DNA of 64,000 bases from JAGPCK01 sp041675505 (GCA_041675505.1 JBAYTR010000005.1:124001-188000), one strand, 5' to 3'. Counted from the first letter of the stretch, positions 51,645-61,048 are shown. Numbers and translations: made by a program. Notes: generated by a model from the letters alone, not told the origin.

Positions 51645-52823
51645 TTAAGCGATTACTTCCTGATTTTTGCTCATCCAGGATTGGTAGTATTCAGGTAACT
51701 CAATCTTGGTAGCTTCGGTGGTAATCTGCACCGGATTAAACGGATCTATCATTACAGCCATTTCATTGGTTTCTTTTTTGCCTATGCTGCGCTCAATAGC
51801 TCCGGGGTGCGGGCCGTGCGGAATTCCGGCAGGGTGTAAGGTGATTTGTCCTTTCTGAATATTGTTGCGGCTCATAAAGTCGCCATCTACGTAATACAAT
51901 AATTCATCACTATCAATGTTGCTGTGGTGATAGGGTGCCGGAATAGCTTCGGGATGGTAATCGTACAGGCGGGGTACAAAAGAACATATCACAAAGTTTT
52001 TTCCTTGAAAGGTTTGGTGAATGGGCGGTGGCATGTGAATGCGACCGGTAATGGGTTCGAAGTTAAAAATGGAGAAGGCATACGGATAACTGCAGCCGTC
52101 CCAACCTACCACATCAAACGGGTGATTGCTGTATACGTAAGGGTAGATAAGTCCGCGTTTTTTGATGTTAATCAGAAAATCACCTTGCTCATCATGTGTT
52201 TTCATGTTTTGCGGCATTCGAAAATCGCGCTCACAAAATGGAGAGTGCTCTAAGAACTGACCATAGTTATTGCGGTAACGGGCAGGTGTTTCAATGGGAC
52301 CGTATGATTCAACAATAAGAAGTTTGTTCTCCTGATTGTTGAAATTTATTTTATATACCGTGCCTCGCGGAATGATCAGGTAATCTCCGTAACCGAATTT
52401 GATGCTGCCGTACATGGTGTGCAGTTCACCTGATCCTTTGTGAACAAAAATCATTTCATCGGCATCTGCATTTTTGAAAAAATAATCATTTGTGCTTTGT
52501 CGTGGTGCAGCTACACCAATGGTCATGTCATTATTGAGGAACAATGTTTTTCTGCTCCAGATGTAATCTTCTTCAGGTGTTACATCAAATCCCATAAAAC
52601 TACGGGCTTGCAAATTGTCGGTTACCGCAATTTCAGGGCGAACAGAGTAAGGTGTTCCGTGCTCTTTTACCAGCGTTGGCGGATGTAAGTGGTACACTAA
52701 GGATGAGAGACCGGAAAATCCTTCTGTACCTACCAACTCTTCATGGTACAAATTACCATTGGGCTGGCGGAAAACGATATGTCTTTTCGCGGGAATGATA
52801 CCCGCCTGACGGTAGAGTGGCAT
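51645..52823 (-). CDS. hmgA: homogentisate 1,2-dioxygenase
   Basis: The 392-residue cupin enzyme opens the ring of homogentisate to maleylacetoacetate, the step after HppD. The iron site is in the segment IDSDELLYYVDGDFM plus HPAGIPHGPHPGAIE; the earlier PPIHQTFQGKNFVICSFVPR is also a family landmark. It is about 40 residues shorter than the human enzyme but near the usual size of Bacteroidetes homologues. The third enzyme, fumarylacetoacetase, is not in the window. Confidence 0.92.
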   Translation of the reverse strand: MPLYRQAGIIPAKRHIVFRQPNGNLYHEELVGTEGFSGLSSLVYHLHPPTLVKEHGTPYSVRPEIAVTDNLQARSFMGFDVTPEEDYIWSRKTLFLNNDMTIGVAAPRQSTNDYFFKNADADEMIFVHKGSGELHTMYGSIKFGYGDYLIIPRGTVYKINFNNQENKLLIVESYGPIETPARYRNNYGQFLEHSPFCERDFRMPQNMKTHDEQGDFLINIKKRGLIYPYVYSNHPFDVVGWDGCSYPYAFSIFNFEPITGRIHMPPPIHQTFQGKNFVICSFVPRLYDYHPEAIPAPYHHSNIDSDELLYYVDGDFMSRNNIQKGQITLHPAGIPHGPHPGAIERSIGKKETNEMAVMIDPFNPVQITTEATKIELPEYYQSWMSKNQEVIA

Positions 52824-52924
52824 AAGCTATTAATTAAATAATTTGATGACGCAAGCTACACTCCACCGCAAAGGGTGTAAATGATTTTAGTCAGCTAATT
52901 TGATGATTTTAAGCAGAAGTGTGC

Positions 52925-53341
52925 TTATTCAGGCAGTTGATTGCTGCGCATATTTTTGATGGCCGAGCGCATTTTTTTACTTTGCAATCTTCTTTCTTTC
53001 GAGCCTTTGGAAGGCGATGTAGCCTTGCGCTTTTTATTTTCTACAAAACATTTGTTGAGCAAAGCATACATTTTTTTAACCGCTAAAAGGCGGTTGCCCA
53101 TTTGTGTACGTTCAGTTTGTGCCACCACCTGCACATCGCCTTCTTTGTTCAAACGTGCAAATAGTTTTTCGGTAAGTATTTCTTTTTCCTTTTCAGTAAG
53201 CAGGAGCGAGGCGGCAATGTTGAACTCCAGCATTACTTTGGTAGAGAGTTTATTTACATTCTGACCGCCTTTGCCGCCACTACGCGAGGCAGATAAACGA
53301 AATTCTTTATCGAGAAAGGGCGGTTTAAAATGCATGAACAA
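52925..53341 (-). CDS. arfB: alternative ribosome-rescue peptidyl-tRNA hydrolase
   Basis: This 138-residue protein has the release-factor catalytic motif GGQ in SGGKGGQNVNKLSTKV (about 22-37) and a basic C-terminal tail (KKRKATSPSKGSKERR, then KKMRSAIKNM) that enters the mRNA channel of stalled ribosomes. ArfB/YaeJ hydrolyses peptidyl-tRNA on ribosomes without a stop codon. Two Met lie close at the N-terminus (residues 1 and 3); either start works. It is 42 bp from rlmF in the same direction. Confidence 0.9.
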   Translation of the reverse strand: MFMHFKPPFLDKEFRLSASRSGGKGGQNVNKLSTKVMLEFNIAASLLLTEKEKEILTEKLFARLNKEGDVQVVAQTERTQMGNRLLAVKKMYALLNKCFVENKKRKATSPSKGSKERRLQSKKMRSAIKNMRSNQLPE

Positions 53342-53383
53342 AAGTAAGTAGAAACAAGGTATGTAATGTTTATTGAAAGAGGT

Positions 53384-54349
53384 TTATTGCCAGCGCGTTT
53401 TTGACCAATTGATTTGTTTTTCTTTCGATAAAAATGTCCATGCCAGTGCCCTGCTGTTTTTATTCCCTTGTCCCATAGAAAGCGTTTTGACCAGTATAGC
53501 TCCGGTTTTTCTAAGTTCGGCATACAGCGGTTTGAGGCTGGATTCTTTGGATACTAAGGAAGTGAACCACAAACAGGAGTCGGCAAATTCGGTGCTTTCC
53601 TGTATCATTTTACTGATGAATGCTACTTCACCACCTTCGCACCACAACTCTTTATTTTGTCCGCCAAAGTTTAATACCGGTGTGTTGATTTTCTTTTGTT
53701 TCAGGTTACTCAGTTTACGCAGGGTACTTGCTTGTGCTTCTTCTGCTGAGGAGTGAAAGGGCGGATTGCACAGGGTTAAATCAAAACGTTCGCCTTGTTG
53801 AATAATGCCTTTAAAAATATGCTGCGGGTTCTTTTGTAAACGCACTTCCATTTTCCCCCGAAGTGCAGGGTTGTTTTCTATCAGTGCTTGTGCGGCATTC
53901 ACTGCAGTTGCATCAACCTCTGAGCCCACAAACGACCAACCGTATTCCTTTGTACCGATAATGGGGTAAATGCAGTTGGCGCCTGTACCGATATCCAGCA
54001 CTCTGATGTTTGAACCCGTTGGTAGGTTGTCTTTGTTCGCAGCAGCCAATACATCAGCGAGGTAGTGAATATAATCAGCTCTTCCCGGAATGGGCGGACA
54101 TAAATATCCTTGCGGAATGTCCCAGTGTGAAATGCTGTAATACTGTTTAAGTAAAGCTTTGTTCAATACTTTAACCGCATCGGGATTAAAAAAGTCAATG
54201 GATTCATCTCCGTACTTATTGACAGCTACAAACGGAGTTAATTCCGGATAAGCAGCACACAACAGTTTAAAATCATACCGCTCACGGTGTTTGTTGCGCG
54301 GGTGTAATTTGGTTTTTATGGCTGGGTGTTCTCTTTTGTTATCAATCAT
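53384..54349 (-). CDS. rlmF: 23S rRNA (adenine1618-N6)-methyltransferase
   Basis: The 321-residue protein methylates N6 of A1618 in 23S rRNA. The SAM-binding strand VLDIGTGANCIYPIIG and the amino-methyltransferase motif NPPFHSS in DLTLCNPPFHSS are intact, as is the family N-terminus KLHPRNKHRERYDF. Length matches RlmF/YbiN. It lies between arfB and the VF530-type gene, all on the minus strand. Confidence 0.92.
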   Translation of the reverse strand: MIDNKREHPAIKTKLHPRNKHRERYDFKLLCAAYPELTPFVAVNKYGDESIDFFNPDAVKVLNKALLKQYYSISHWDIPQGYLCPPIPGRADYIHYLADVLAAANKDNLPTGSNIRVLDIGTGANCIYPIIGTKEYGWSFVGSEVDATAVNAAQALIENNPALRGKMEVRLQKNPQHIFKGIIQQGERFDLTLCNPPFHSSAEEAQASTLRKLSNLKQKKINTPVLNFGGQNKELWCEGGEVAFISKMIQESTEFADSCLWFTSLVSKESSLKPLYAELRKTGAILVKTLSMGQGNKNSRALAWTFLSKEKQINWSKTRWQ

Positions 54350-54377
54350 CTGTTGTCGTGTGTAAGTGGAGAATCCC

Positions 54378-54602
54378 TTATCCGCGTTTGAGTGTGTAAA
54401 TGTATAACTCTTCTACTTTGGCTCTTGCCCAAGGTGTTTTGCGCAAAAATTTTAAACTAGATTTAATGCTGGGTTCGTGTGTAAAACAGTTGATACGTAT
54501 TTCATCACCCAAAATTTGCCATCCGTAATATTCCACCAGGTAGGTGAGAATGGCTTCTAAGGTTTTACCGTGCAAGGGGTTGTTGGGTTGCTCGCTGTTC
54601 AT
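54378..54602 (-). CDS. VF530/DUF2132 family DNA-binding protein
   Basis: This 74-residue protein matches the VF530 family: NNPLHGKTLEAILTYLVEYY, INCFTHEPSIKSSLKFLRKT and PWARAKVEELYIY are the conserved blocks. VF530 has a helical fold that resembles SAP/HeH domains and binds double-stranded DNA; its cell role is unknown. I use the ATG at 54602 over a TTG three codons upstream. It sits 28 bp from rlmF. Confidence 0.85.
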   Translation of the reverse strand: MNSEQPNNPLHGKTLEAILTYLVEYYGWQILGDEIRINCFTHEPSIKSSLKFLRKTPWARAKVEELYIYTLKRG

Positions 54603-54672
54603 CTCGGGCAAAGATAAGGAAGAGATTGTTTAAGTTATAAGGGAGCGGTTATATCAACTCAGCTTGTCTTGC

Positions 54673-54716
54673 AGACGGGCTGCACCCGTCTTTAAAATAT
54701 GGCGTCCTTTCAGGAC
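54673..54716. repeat. REP-like double hairpin, copy 1
   Basis: AGACGGG (54673-54679) pairs with CCCGTCT (54685-54691) over CTGCA; 12 bp on, GTCCT (54704-54708) pairs with AGGAC (54712-54716) over TTC. The same two hairpins in the same order and spacing recur at 56500-56545, on the far side of two hypothetical genes. In the 306-bp gap 54612-54917 the only other structure I see is the hairpin at 54750. Confidence 0.78.
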
Positions 54717-54749
54717 TTTGTTATAGTTTGAGTGGTGTGTTATTGAAGA

Positions 54750-54772
54750 GTGGTTCGTGAGACACGAACCAC
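54750..54772. repeat. perfect 10-bp hairpin
   Basis: GTGGTTCGTG (54750-54759) and CACGAACCAC (54763-54772) are exact complements around AGA. There is no T run, so it is not a terminator; it may be a part of the REP-like element 34 bp to its left. Confidence 0.6.
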
Positions 54773-54917
54773 AGCCCTTGTGCTAAGTTTATAGGAATGA
54801 TTCTTTGAGATGCGATTAATCAAAAGGGTTGAACAACTTTAGATTAAATGCAAAGTATTCGTAAATTTAAGACATATGTGTGTAAGACTTTCAAAGTAAT
54901 TTTATTACATTTGGTAT

Positions 54918-55640
54918 ATGACTGTTTTTTTGCTACAGAATAGACGAAGATTTTACTTAGTGCTCATACTTTTATTTTCTTATATGAGTACGTCTGCACA
55001 AAATAAAGACCTCTTGTATGCTAACTCAGGTGTTGCAATACAGGTAGGAACAACGGGCCCGGTATTTAGTCCTGGTTTTGCATTGGGTGTAGATTGGCAA
55101 AGACTCCTTACTTCCAGGATTTGTTTAAGCACAGGGGTCGAGCACTATACATTTCGGCCAAATCAGGCAAGTTTAGACAAGAATATTTCTGAGGTTGCAT
55201 ATGGTTCAGTAACAGATATGAGCGGAATAAAAGGAAGGTATATTATGTGTAATACCCTGTATTCAGGAATTAAAGTCATAGCTTACAATAATCCTGAAAA
55301 TGGTTCAGGACTTGACTTTCCTATTCGTGTAGGCATGACTCATGTGTTTAATACCGGATATTCTTTTCTTAAAATTTCAGACGGTTGGGGTGCGATTTAT
55401 CCGGATAATGAAGGTATACAAGAAGCTAAGTCATCTAAATTGGCCTTTTATAAAAGCATTGGCTTCTGTGAACGAATTCATATCTATAAAAGATGGAAAA
55501 TGACGTTGGAAGGGAGTTTTTCTCACTTTTTAATAAGAACCAATATTTTTTACTCAAACAGAGGGTATAAGTTTAAGGAACTATCACCAGTTCATTACAG
55601 CATCATTCAATTTAAGGCCGGGATTGGTTGTTTATTTTGA
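54918..55640 (+). CDS. outer-membrane-like hypothetical protein
   Basis: The 240-residue protein has a signal peptide (to STSAQN) and alternating strands with many Gly, Tyr and Phe (YANSGVAIQVGTTGPVFS, YSGIKVIAYNN), and ends in a strand IQFKAGIGCLF of the kind seen at the C-terminus of outer-membrane barrels. It is probably a small beta-barrel of the PorT/OMP_b-brl type. It has no recognised partner. It is AT-rich compared with rlmF and clpB, and converges with the next gene. Confidence 0.65.
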   Translation: MTVFLLQNRRRFYLVLILLFSYMSTSAQNKDLLYANSGVAIQVGTTGPVFSPGFALGVDWQRLLTSRICLSTGVEHYTFRPNQASLDKNISEVAYGSVTDMSGIKGRYIMCNTLYSGIKVIAYNNPENGSGLDFPIRVGMTHVFNTGYSFLKISDGWGAIYPDNEGIQEAKSSKLAFYKSIGFCERIHIYKRWKMTLEGSFSHFLIRTNIFYSNRGYKFKELSPVHYSIIQFKAGIGCLF

Positions 55641-55694
55641 AAGGGTGGTTTGTATGGACTTAACTATAGCTAAAAGAGTTAATAGCCAGCCATT

Positions 55695-56408
55695 TTAAAT
55701 TCGTAATCCAACCCCTAAACGCACAGACAGAAGTTTGGGAAGCACATTAAAATCAATGGTCGAGTTGGTTTGTTCGCTAGCCTTTAGGGCAGGGTTCGGA
55801 ACCCGCATGATATAGTTATTCAATTGGGCGAAACAAACAGGTATATTCAGGTCTAAATTAAATCGCTTGCCCATTGCCCACTGAAGCCTCGGAATAAAAT
55901 AAGCCCTCACGCCCATATTGACTTCTTTATCTGGCATTGCATAAGTAAAAGGTGTATACACGAAGCTGCCGATGTATCGGTCTTTGTAATAATAAATTCC
56001 TGCCCCGGCACCCAATGACAACCTGATTTTCTTCTCGGAGGAGGTGGAAACAAAAGCGTATTCATATCTTAAGGCAAAACGGGTTTTATATCGTGTTTCA
56101 CCATCTGTGGAGTATGGGAGGGAATCCAAGAAATTTGATGTGGTTTGTGAGTTTCCTAAGTATTCTGTAAGTTCAAACTCATGTGTTTTTCCGTTTTTGT
56201 TTATGAGTTCCACTGCAAAAGTCGGATGAAGGTATTCTATCTTTTTTGTATTAGAGTAATGATAAGGATTTGTGTAGTGTTTGGTTACAGGTTCGTTTGT
56301 AATCAGGTTGTACAGTTTTAGTGTGCACCGGCAGGAGGACTCACCGGTTTGTGCATAGCTCATTTTCACAACAGAAACCCAAAGCAGAATTAATATGTAT
56401 TTTTTCAT
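55695..56408 (-). CDS. outer-membrane-like hypothetical protein
   Basis: The ATG at 56408 heads the signal peptide MKKYILILLWVSVVKMSYAQ. Cysteines appear right after it (ESSCRCTLKLYN). The rest has barrel-like strands (YKTRFALRYEYAFVS, IRLSLGAGAGIYYYKDRY) and the terminal strand VRLGVGLRI. It shares length and style with its convergent neighbour but little visible sequence, so paralogy is not claimed. Both stand between the two REP-like copies. Confidence 0.65.
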   Translation of the reverse strand: MKKYILILLWVSVVKMSYAQTGESSCRCTLKLYNLITNEPVTKHYTNPYHYSNTKKIEYLHPTFAVELINKNGKTHEFELTEYLGNSQTTSNFLDSLPYSTDGETRYKTRFALRYEYAFVSTSSEKKIRLSLGAGAGIYYYKDRYIGSFVYTPFTYAMPDKEVNMGVRAYFIPRLQWAMGKRFNLDLNIPVCFAQLNNYIMRVPNPALKASEQTNSTIDFNVLPKLLSVRLGVGLRI

Positions 56409-56499
56409 GCATACCAAACGGAGAACGGAAGTGTTTAGTATATAATCTGTTGTTCTATCAAAGCCTTTCGTTTGTTGTCACTCCTCAAGTCAATGCTAA

Positions 56500-56545
56500 T
56501 ACAGACGGGCTGCACCCGTCTGTATTGTAGTTCTTCCTTTCAGGA
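56500..56545. repeat. REP-like double hairpin, copy 2
   Basis: TACAGACGGG (56500-56509) pairs with CCCGTCTGTA (56515-56524) over CTGCA, and TCCT (56535-56538) pairs with AGGA (56542-56545) over TTC. It lies just after the clpB stop on that strand, where it may also slow transcription. Compared with copy 1, the first hairpin keeps its loop and central 14 bases unchanged. Confidence 0.78.
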
Positions 56546-56548
56546 CTT

Positions 56549-59161
56549 TTATTTTCCTTCTGCTTCATCATTCTTAAACTCAAACTCATGTTTATCAGAA
56601 AGCGTGAGTAAAATGCTGCTGTCTTTTTTAATATTACCACCCAATATCTGTTTCGATAGCTCGTTGAGAATACGTTTTTGCATTACGCGTTTCAACGGGC
56701 GTGCGCCAAACTGCGGGTCGAAACCCAATTGTGCCAGCCAGTCCATAGCCTCTTCGGTAGCATTTAATTCAATACCGTTTTGTGCCAGTGTTTTGCGAAC
56801 GCCTTCAAATTGTAACTCGACAATGGCGCGTATGTTTTCTCTACTTAACGGTGTGAACATAATCACATCATCAATGCGGTTCAAAAATTCAGGTCGAATA
56901 CTTTTCTTCAACAGGTCAAATACCTGATTTTTGGTTTTGGCCATTACCTCATCCTGGTTGGCTTCTGTAACCAGCTCAAAGTTTTCCTGTATAAGGTGTG
57001 ACCCCATGTTGGAGGTCATGATGATGATGGTATTTTTAAAGTTGGCTGTGCGGCCTTTGTTATCGGTTAAGCGTCCGTCATCCAATACCTGCAACAATAT
57101 GTTAAATACATCAGGGTGTGCTTTTTCAATCTCGTCAAGCAGAATAACAGAGTAGGGGCGCCTACGAACAGCCTCGGTCAGTTGGCCGCCTTCATCGTAG
57201 CCTACGTATCCCGGAGGCGCTCCGATTAAGCGCGATACCGTATGTTTTTCTTGGTACTCACTCATGTCAATACGCACCATAGAATTCTCCTGATTAAAGA
57301 GAAAATCAGCCAGTGCTTTGGCGAGTTCAGTTTTACCCACACCGGTTGTTCCTAAAAATATAAATGAACCAATGGGTTTTTTAGGGTCGCTCAATCCTGC
57401 GCGACTTCTGCGTATGGCATCGCTTATGGCAGCAATAGCTTCTTCCTGACCCACAACACGTTTATGTAACTCTTCTTCCAGGTGCAACAGTTTTTCGCGT
57501 TCGCTTTGCAGCATGCGGGTAACAGGAATACCCGTCCAGCGACTTACCACACCGGCAATGTCTTCGGCATCTACTTCTTCTTTCACCATCGCATTGTCGC
57601 CCTGCGCTTCGTTCAATTTGCTTTGCAGTTGCAACAAAGCCTCCTCGGTTTCTTTGATGCGGCCGTAGCGTATTTCGGCAACCTTGCCGTAATCACCTGC
57701 GCGCTCAGCCAGTTCTGCTTCCTGCTTCAGTTGTTCTATTTCTTCTTTTTTAACCTGTATGCCTTCCACCACTACTTTTTCACTTTGCCATTTTGCTTTT
57801 AAGGAGTTGCGGTCCTCATTCAGGTTGGCAAGTTGTTCAGAGATGGTTTGTACTTTGTCATTATCGCCTTCACGCTTGATGGCCTCGCGTTCAATTTCCA
57901 ACTGCATAATTCTGCGGTTGAGTTCGTCCAGTTCTTCCGGAACAGAGTCAATCTCCAAACGCAATTTAGACGCAGCTTCATCCATCAGGTCAATGGCCTT
58001 ATCCGGTAAAAAACGATCGTTGATGTAACGTTGTGAAAGTTCTACAGCCGCAATAATGGCTTCGTCTTTAATTCGCACCTTGTGGTGTACCTCATAACGT
58101 TCTTTTAAACCACGCAGTATGGAAATGGCATCCTCACTATCGGGCTCATCTACGTACACTTTTTGGAAACGTCTTTCCAGTGCTTTGTCTTTCTCAATGT
58201 ATTTCTGGTATTCGCCTAAAGTAGTAGCACCAATGGAGCGTAATTCCCCACGGGCCAATGCCGGTTTTAAAATATTGGCGGCATCCATGGCACTGTCTCC
58301 GCCACCGCCTGCACCTACCAGCGTATGAATCTCATCAATAAACAAAATGATTTCTCCATCGCTGTCTATTACTTCTTTTACAACTGCTTTTAAACGTTCT
58401 TCAAATTCACCCTTGTATTTAGCACCGGCTATCAGTGAACCCATATCAAGGGAATAAATTACTTTCGATTTAAGATTTTCCGGAACATCACCACTCACAA
58501 TACGGTGGGCAAGACCTTCAGCAATGGCCGTTTTACCTACACCGGGTTCACCTATCAGTACCGGATTGTTTTTGGTTCTGCGGGAGAGGATTTGCAGCAC
58601 GCGTCTTATTTCTTCATCGCGACCAATTACGGGATCAAGTTTACCGCTCTCGGCCAGTTCGTTTAAATTCTTGGCATATTTAGCCAATGAGTTGTAAGTG
58701 TTCTCAGCTGTTTGGCTGGTTACACGGCTATCACCACGATTGTCTTTAATGGCTTTTTTGAGGTCTTTTTCTGTGGCACCGGCATCTTTTAAAAGAGAGG
58801 CTACCTGGTCTTTTCCGCTGATGAGTCCGATGAGTAAGTGCTCTAGTGTGATGTATTCATCTTTAAATTCTTTGAGCGAAGAGGTGGCTCTGATAAGCAC
58901 CTGATTGGCCTCATTGCTCAGGTACGGATTTCCACCGCTTACTTTAGGATAAGCTTGAACCATTCGTTCAAGGGCCTCTTTTACGCGTGGTACATTTACG
59001 TTTAGTTTTTTCAGCAGCAATTCAGCAATGGTATCTTCACTGCTTAGCACGCCTTGTAACAGATGGCCTGTTTCAATAGCCTGCTGGCCGTTGAGCGATG
59101 CAATCTCCAAAGCTTTTTGCACAGCTTCCTGCGCTTTGATAGTATAATTGTTAAAATTCAT
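56549..59161 (-). CDS. clpB: ATP-dependent chaperone ClpB
   Basis: The 870-residue disaggregase works with DnaK to pull proteins from aggregates. It has the Clp N-domain double repeat (about 1-145), AAA-1 with Walker A GEPGVGKT (204-211) and FIDEIH, the long coiled-coil middle domain (about 400-530; LNRRIMQLEIEREAI) that distinguishes ClpB from ClpC/ClpA, AAA-2 with GTTGVGKTELAKALA (about 605-619) and LLDEIEKA, and the small C-terminal D2 domain. It lacks a ClpP-binding loop. It is transcribed alone. Confidence 0.96.
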   Translation of the reverse strand: MNFNNYTIKAQEAVQKALEIASLNGQQAIETGHLLQGVLSSEDTIAELLLKKLNVNVPRVKEALERMVQAYPKVSGGNPYLSNEANQVLIRATSSLKEFKDEYITLEHLLIGLISGKDQVASLLKDAGATEKDLKKAIKDNRGDSRVTSQTAENTYNSLAKYAKNLNELAESGKLDPVIGRDEEIRRVLQILSRRTKNNPVLIGEPGVGKTAIAEGLAHRIVSGDVPENLKSKVIYSLDMGSLIAGAKYKGEFEERLKAVVKEVIDSDGEIILFIDEIHTLVGAGGGGDSAMDAANILKPALARGELRSIGATTLGEYQKYIEKDKALERRFQKVYVDEPDSEDAISILRGLKERYEVHHKVRIKDEAIIAAVELSQRYINDRFLPDKAIDLMDEAASKLRLEIDSVPEELDELNRRIMQLEIEREAIKREGDNDKVQTISEQLANLNEDRNSLKAKWQSEKVVVEGIQVKKEEIEQLKQEAELAERAGDYGKVAEIRYGRIKETEEALLQLQSKLNEAQGDNAMVKEEVDAEDIAGVVSRWTGIPVTRMLQSEREKLLHLEEELHKRVVGQEEAIAAISDAIRRSRAGLSDPKKPIGSFIFLGTTGVGKTELAKALADFLFNQENSMVRIDMSEYQEKHTVSRLIGAPPGYVGYDEGGQLTEAVRRRPYSVILLDEIEKAHPDVFNILLQVLDDGRLTDNKGRTANFKNTIIIMTSNMGSHLIQENFELVTEANQDEVMAKTKNQVFDLLKKSIRPEFLNRIDDVIMFTPLSRENIRAIVELQFEGVRKTLAQNGIELNATEEAMDWLAQLGFDPQFGARPLKRVMQKRILNELSKQILGGNIKKDSSILLTLSDKHEFEFKNDEAEGK

Positions 59162-59343
59162 TTTCGTTGGTTTTACTCCTGTGCTGCATTGCTCAAAAGA
59201 ATGGCCAATACAAAATGAGCCTCAATTTGCTGAAAAAATGTCTTGAAAAAAGGAGGTTCAGTGGAAATTAAAAGACAAAGCGACAGAAGGAACAGGCAAA
59301 AGCCTTAAGCAGTGCGGTAAGAGCTGACTGAAAAAATTACAGG

Positions 59344-59541
59344 CTACTCCTCATCACGCGAAAGCATGGAGTAGTAGGTGTTGAGGTAATTAAAGAATGC
59401 CTGCTTGATTTGTGCATAATGCACTATGAAATAATGAACCCCCACCAGCAAAGCCAGAAATGAAATAATCAGAATTACAAAAAGAAACGAGTCATCGCTG
59501 CGGATGCTGGTGCTTAATTGGTTTAAGATGATTGCTTTCAT
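59344..59541 (-). CDS. small single-helix membrane protein
   Basis: This 65-residue frame has an ATG start, a short hydrophilic head, one clear membrane helix (FLFVILIISFLALLVGVHYF, about 20-39) and an amphipathic, charged tail ending MLSRDEE. A coding origin is plausible from this arrangement, but no homologue is recognised and a chance ORF cannot be excluded. It stands alone between clpB and the aminotransferase. Confidence 0.45.
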   Translation of the reverse strand: MKAIILNQLSTSIRSDDSFLFVILIISFLALLVGVHYFIVHYAQIKQAFFNYLNTYYSMLSRDEE

Positions 59542-59854
59542 GGCAGTTGTATTTTAATGGTGTATACTTCAGGTGCTCATATTATATAATCAACGCAAAA
59601 AATGTTTACTATTTAATCTCTATCGAATTATAAAATTACATAATTTTAGACAATTCCAAGCATTTGGTGGAAAATATTTTCAGAATAATCTTGTGAGGCT
59701 TGATTTTACTGGGTTCTTTGACCTCTTGTTATTTCGTGATTTTCTGTGAACTCTACTTTAGTGGACTATTTGAGCGGGTTCTGCACAAATACGGGGGTAT
59801 AAACAAGGTTCAATTGTCGCATAGCCACTATATTCGCATTTTAACATAGAAAAT
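59542..59854. other. 313-bp intergenic region without a called feature
   Basis: It is AT-rich and must hold the divergent promoters of the small membrane gene and the aminotransferase. TATATTCG (59829-59836) is one base from TAnnTTTG but has no well-spaced TTG upstream. I see no hairpin with a T run and no RNA gene here. Confidence 0.5.
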
Positions 59855-61048
59855 ATGCAACATCCGGCCGAGAGGTTAAATAGAATACAGGAGTCGCAAA
59901 CCATTGGTATGGCCAAACTGGCCCGAGCCTTGGCAGCAGAGGGGAAAGATGTCATCAACCTGAGTTTTGGTGAGCCTGATTTTCAAACTCCGCAGCACAT
60001 CAAAGACGCGGCAAAAAAAGCGATTGACGATGGTTTTACTTTTTACACACCCGTGCCCGGTTATCCGGAGTTGAGGAAAGCCATCAGTGAAAAGTTCAAA
60101 AACGATAACCACCTCAATTACCCGTTTGACCAGATTGTAGTTTCCACCGGAGCCAAACATGCCATTATGAATACCGTATTGGCTTTAATTAATCCCGGAG
60201 ACGAGGTGATTATTCCTACACCGTATTGGGTTAGTTACTCAGAGATGGTTAAACTGGCTGAGGGTGTTCCCGTATTTGTACACACCACAGTTGAAAATGA
60301 TTTTAAGCCCTCAGTAGAGCAGATAAAAGCGGCTATAACATCACGAACGCGGTTGTTTATGTTCTCATCACCTTGTAATCCTACAGGTTCGGTTTTTTCA
60401 AAAGAAGAACTGAAAGCAATGGCTGATTTGTTTGCACAATACCCCGATATCTACATTATAGCAGATGAGATTTATGAGCACATTACTTTCGAAGGCAAAC
60501 ATGAAAGCATTGCGCAGTTTCCTGAAATATTTGAACGTGTAATTACCGTTAACGGAGTATCCAAAGGATTTGCCATGACGGGCTGGCGCATAGGTTACAT
60601 TGGTGCGGCCAAGTGGATTGCTGAAGCCTGTGAAAAAATACAGGGACAGTTTACATCAGGTACCTGTTCCATTGCACAACGCGCAGCTTTGGCCGCCATC
60701 ACGACTGATCTAAAGCCAACTTTTGATATGCGTGAGCAATTCCGCAAAAGGAGAGATTTGGTTTTGGAACTGATGAAAGAAATACCGGGATTCAAACTGA
60801 ATAAACCAACCGGTGCTTTTTATGTATTTCCGGATGTGAGTTATTACTTCGGAAAATCATTTGAAGGAAAAATTATATCGGATGCTCAGGAGTTGTGTAT
60901 GTACCTGCTTAACCATGCGCATGTTTCGCTGGTAACAGGTGAGGCATTTGGTAATGGCAACTATATCCGTTTCTCTTATGCGGCCAGTGAAGAGAACCTG
61001 AGAAAAGCACTGAGCAGAATCAAAGAAGCATTAAGTGAACTGAAGTGA
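59855..61048 (+). CDS. PLP-dependent aminotransferase, AspC-like
   Basis: The 397-residue class I/II aminotransferase most resembles bacterial aspartate aminotransferases of the Ib type. It has INLSFGEPDF near residue 34, STGAKHAIMN (98-107), SPCNPTGSVFS (172-182, N175), IADEIY (D204) and the PLP lysine in NGVSKGFAMTGWRIGY (K237), plus the C-terminal Arg in YIRFSYA that holds the substrate carboxylate. It transfers amino groups between aspartate and 2-oxoglutarate, or related pairs. Its stop overlaps the next start by 4 bp (GTGA), so the two are translated together. Confidence 0.9.
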   Translation: MQHPAERLNRIQESQTIGMAKLARALAAEGKDVINLSFGEPDFQTPQHIKDAAKKAIDDGFTFYTPVPGYPELRKAISEKFKNDNHLNYPFDQIVVSTGAKHAIMNTVLALINPGDEVIIPTPYWVSYSEMVKLAEGVPVFVHTTVENDFKPSVEQIKAAITSRTRLFMFSSPCNPTGSVFSKEELKAMADLFAQYPDIYIIADEIYEHITFEGKHESIAQFPEIFERVITVNGVSKGFAMTGWRIGYIGAAKWIAEACEKIQGQFTSGTCSIAQRAALAAITTDLKPTFDMREQFRKRRDLVLELMKEIPGFKLNKPTGAFYVFPDVSYYFGKSFEGKIISDAQELCMYLLNHAHVSLVTGEAFGNGNYIRFSYAASEENLRKALSRIKEALSELK

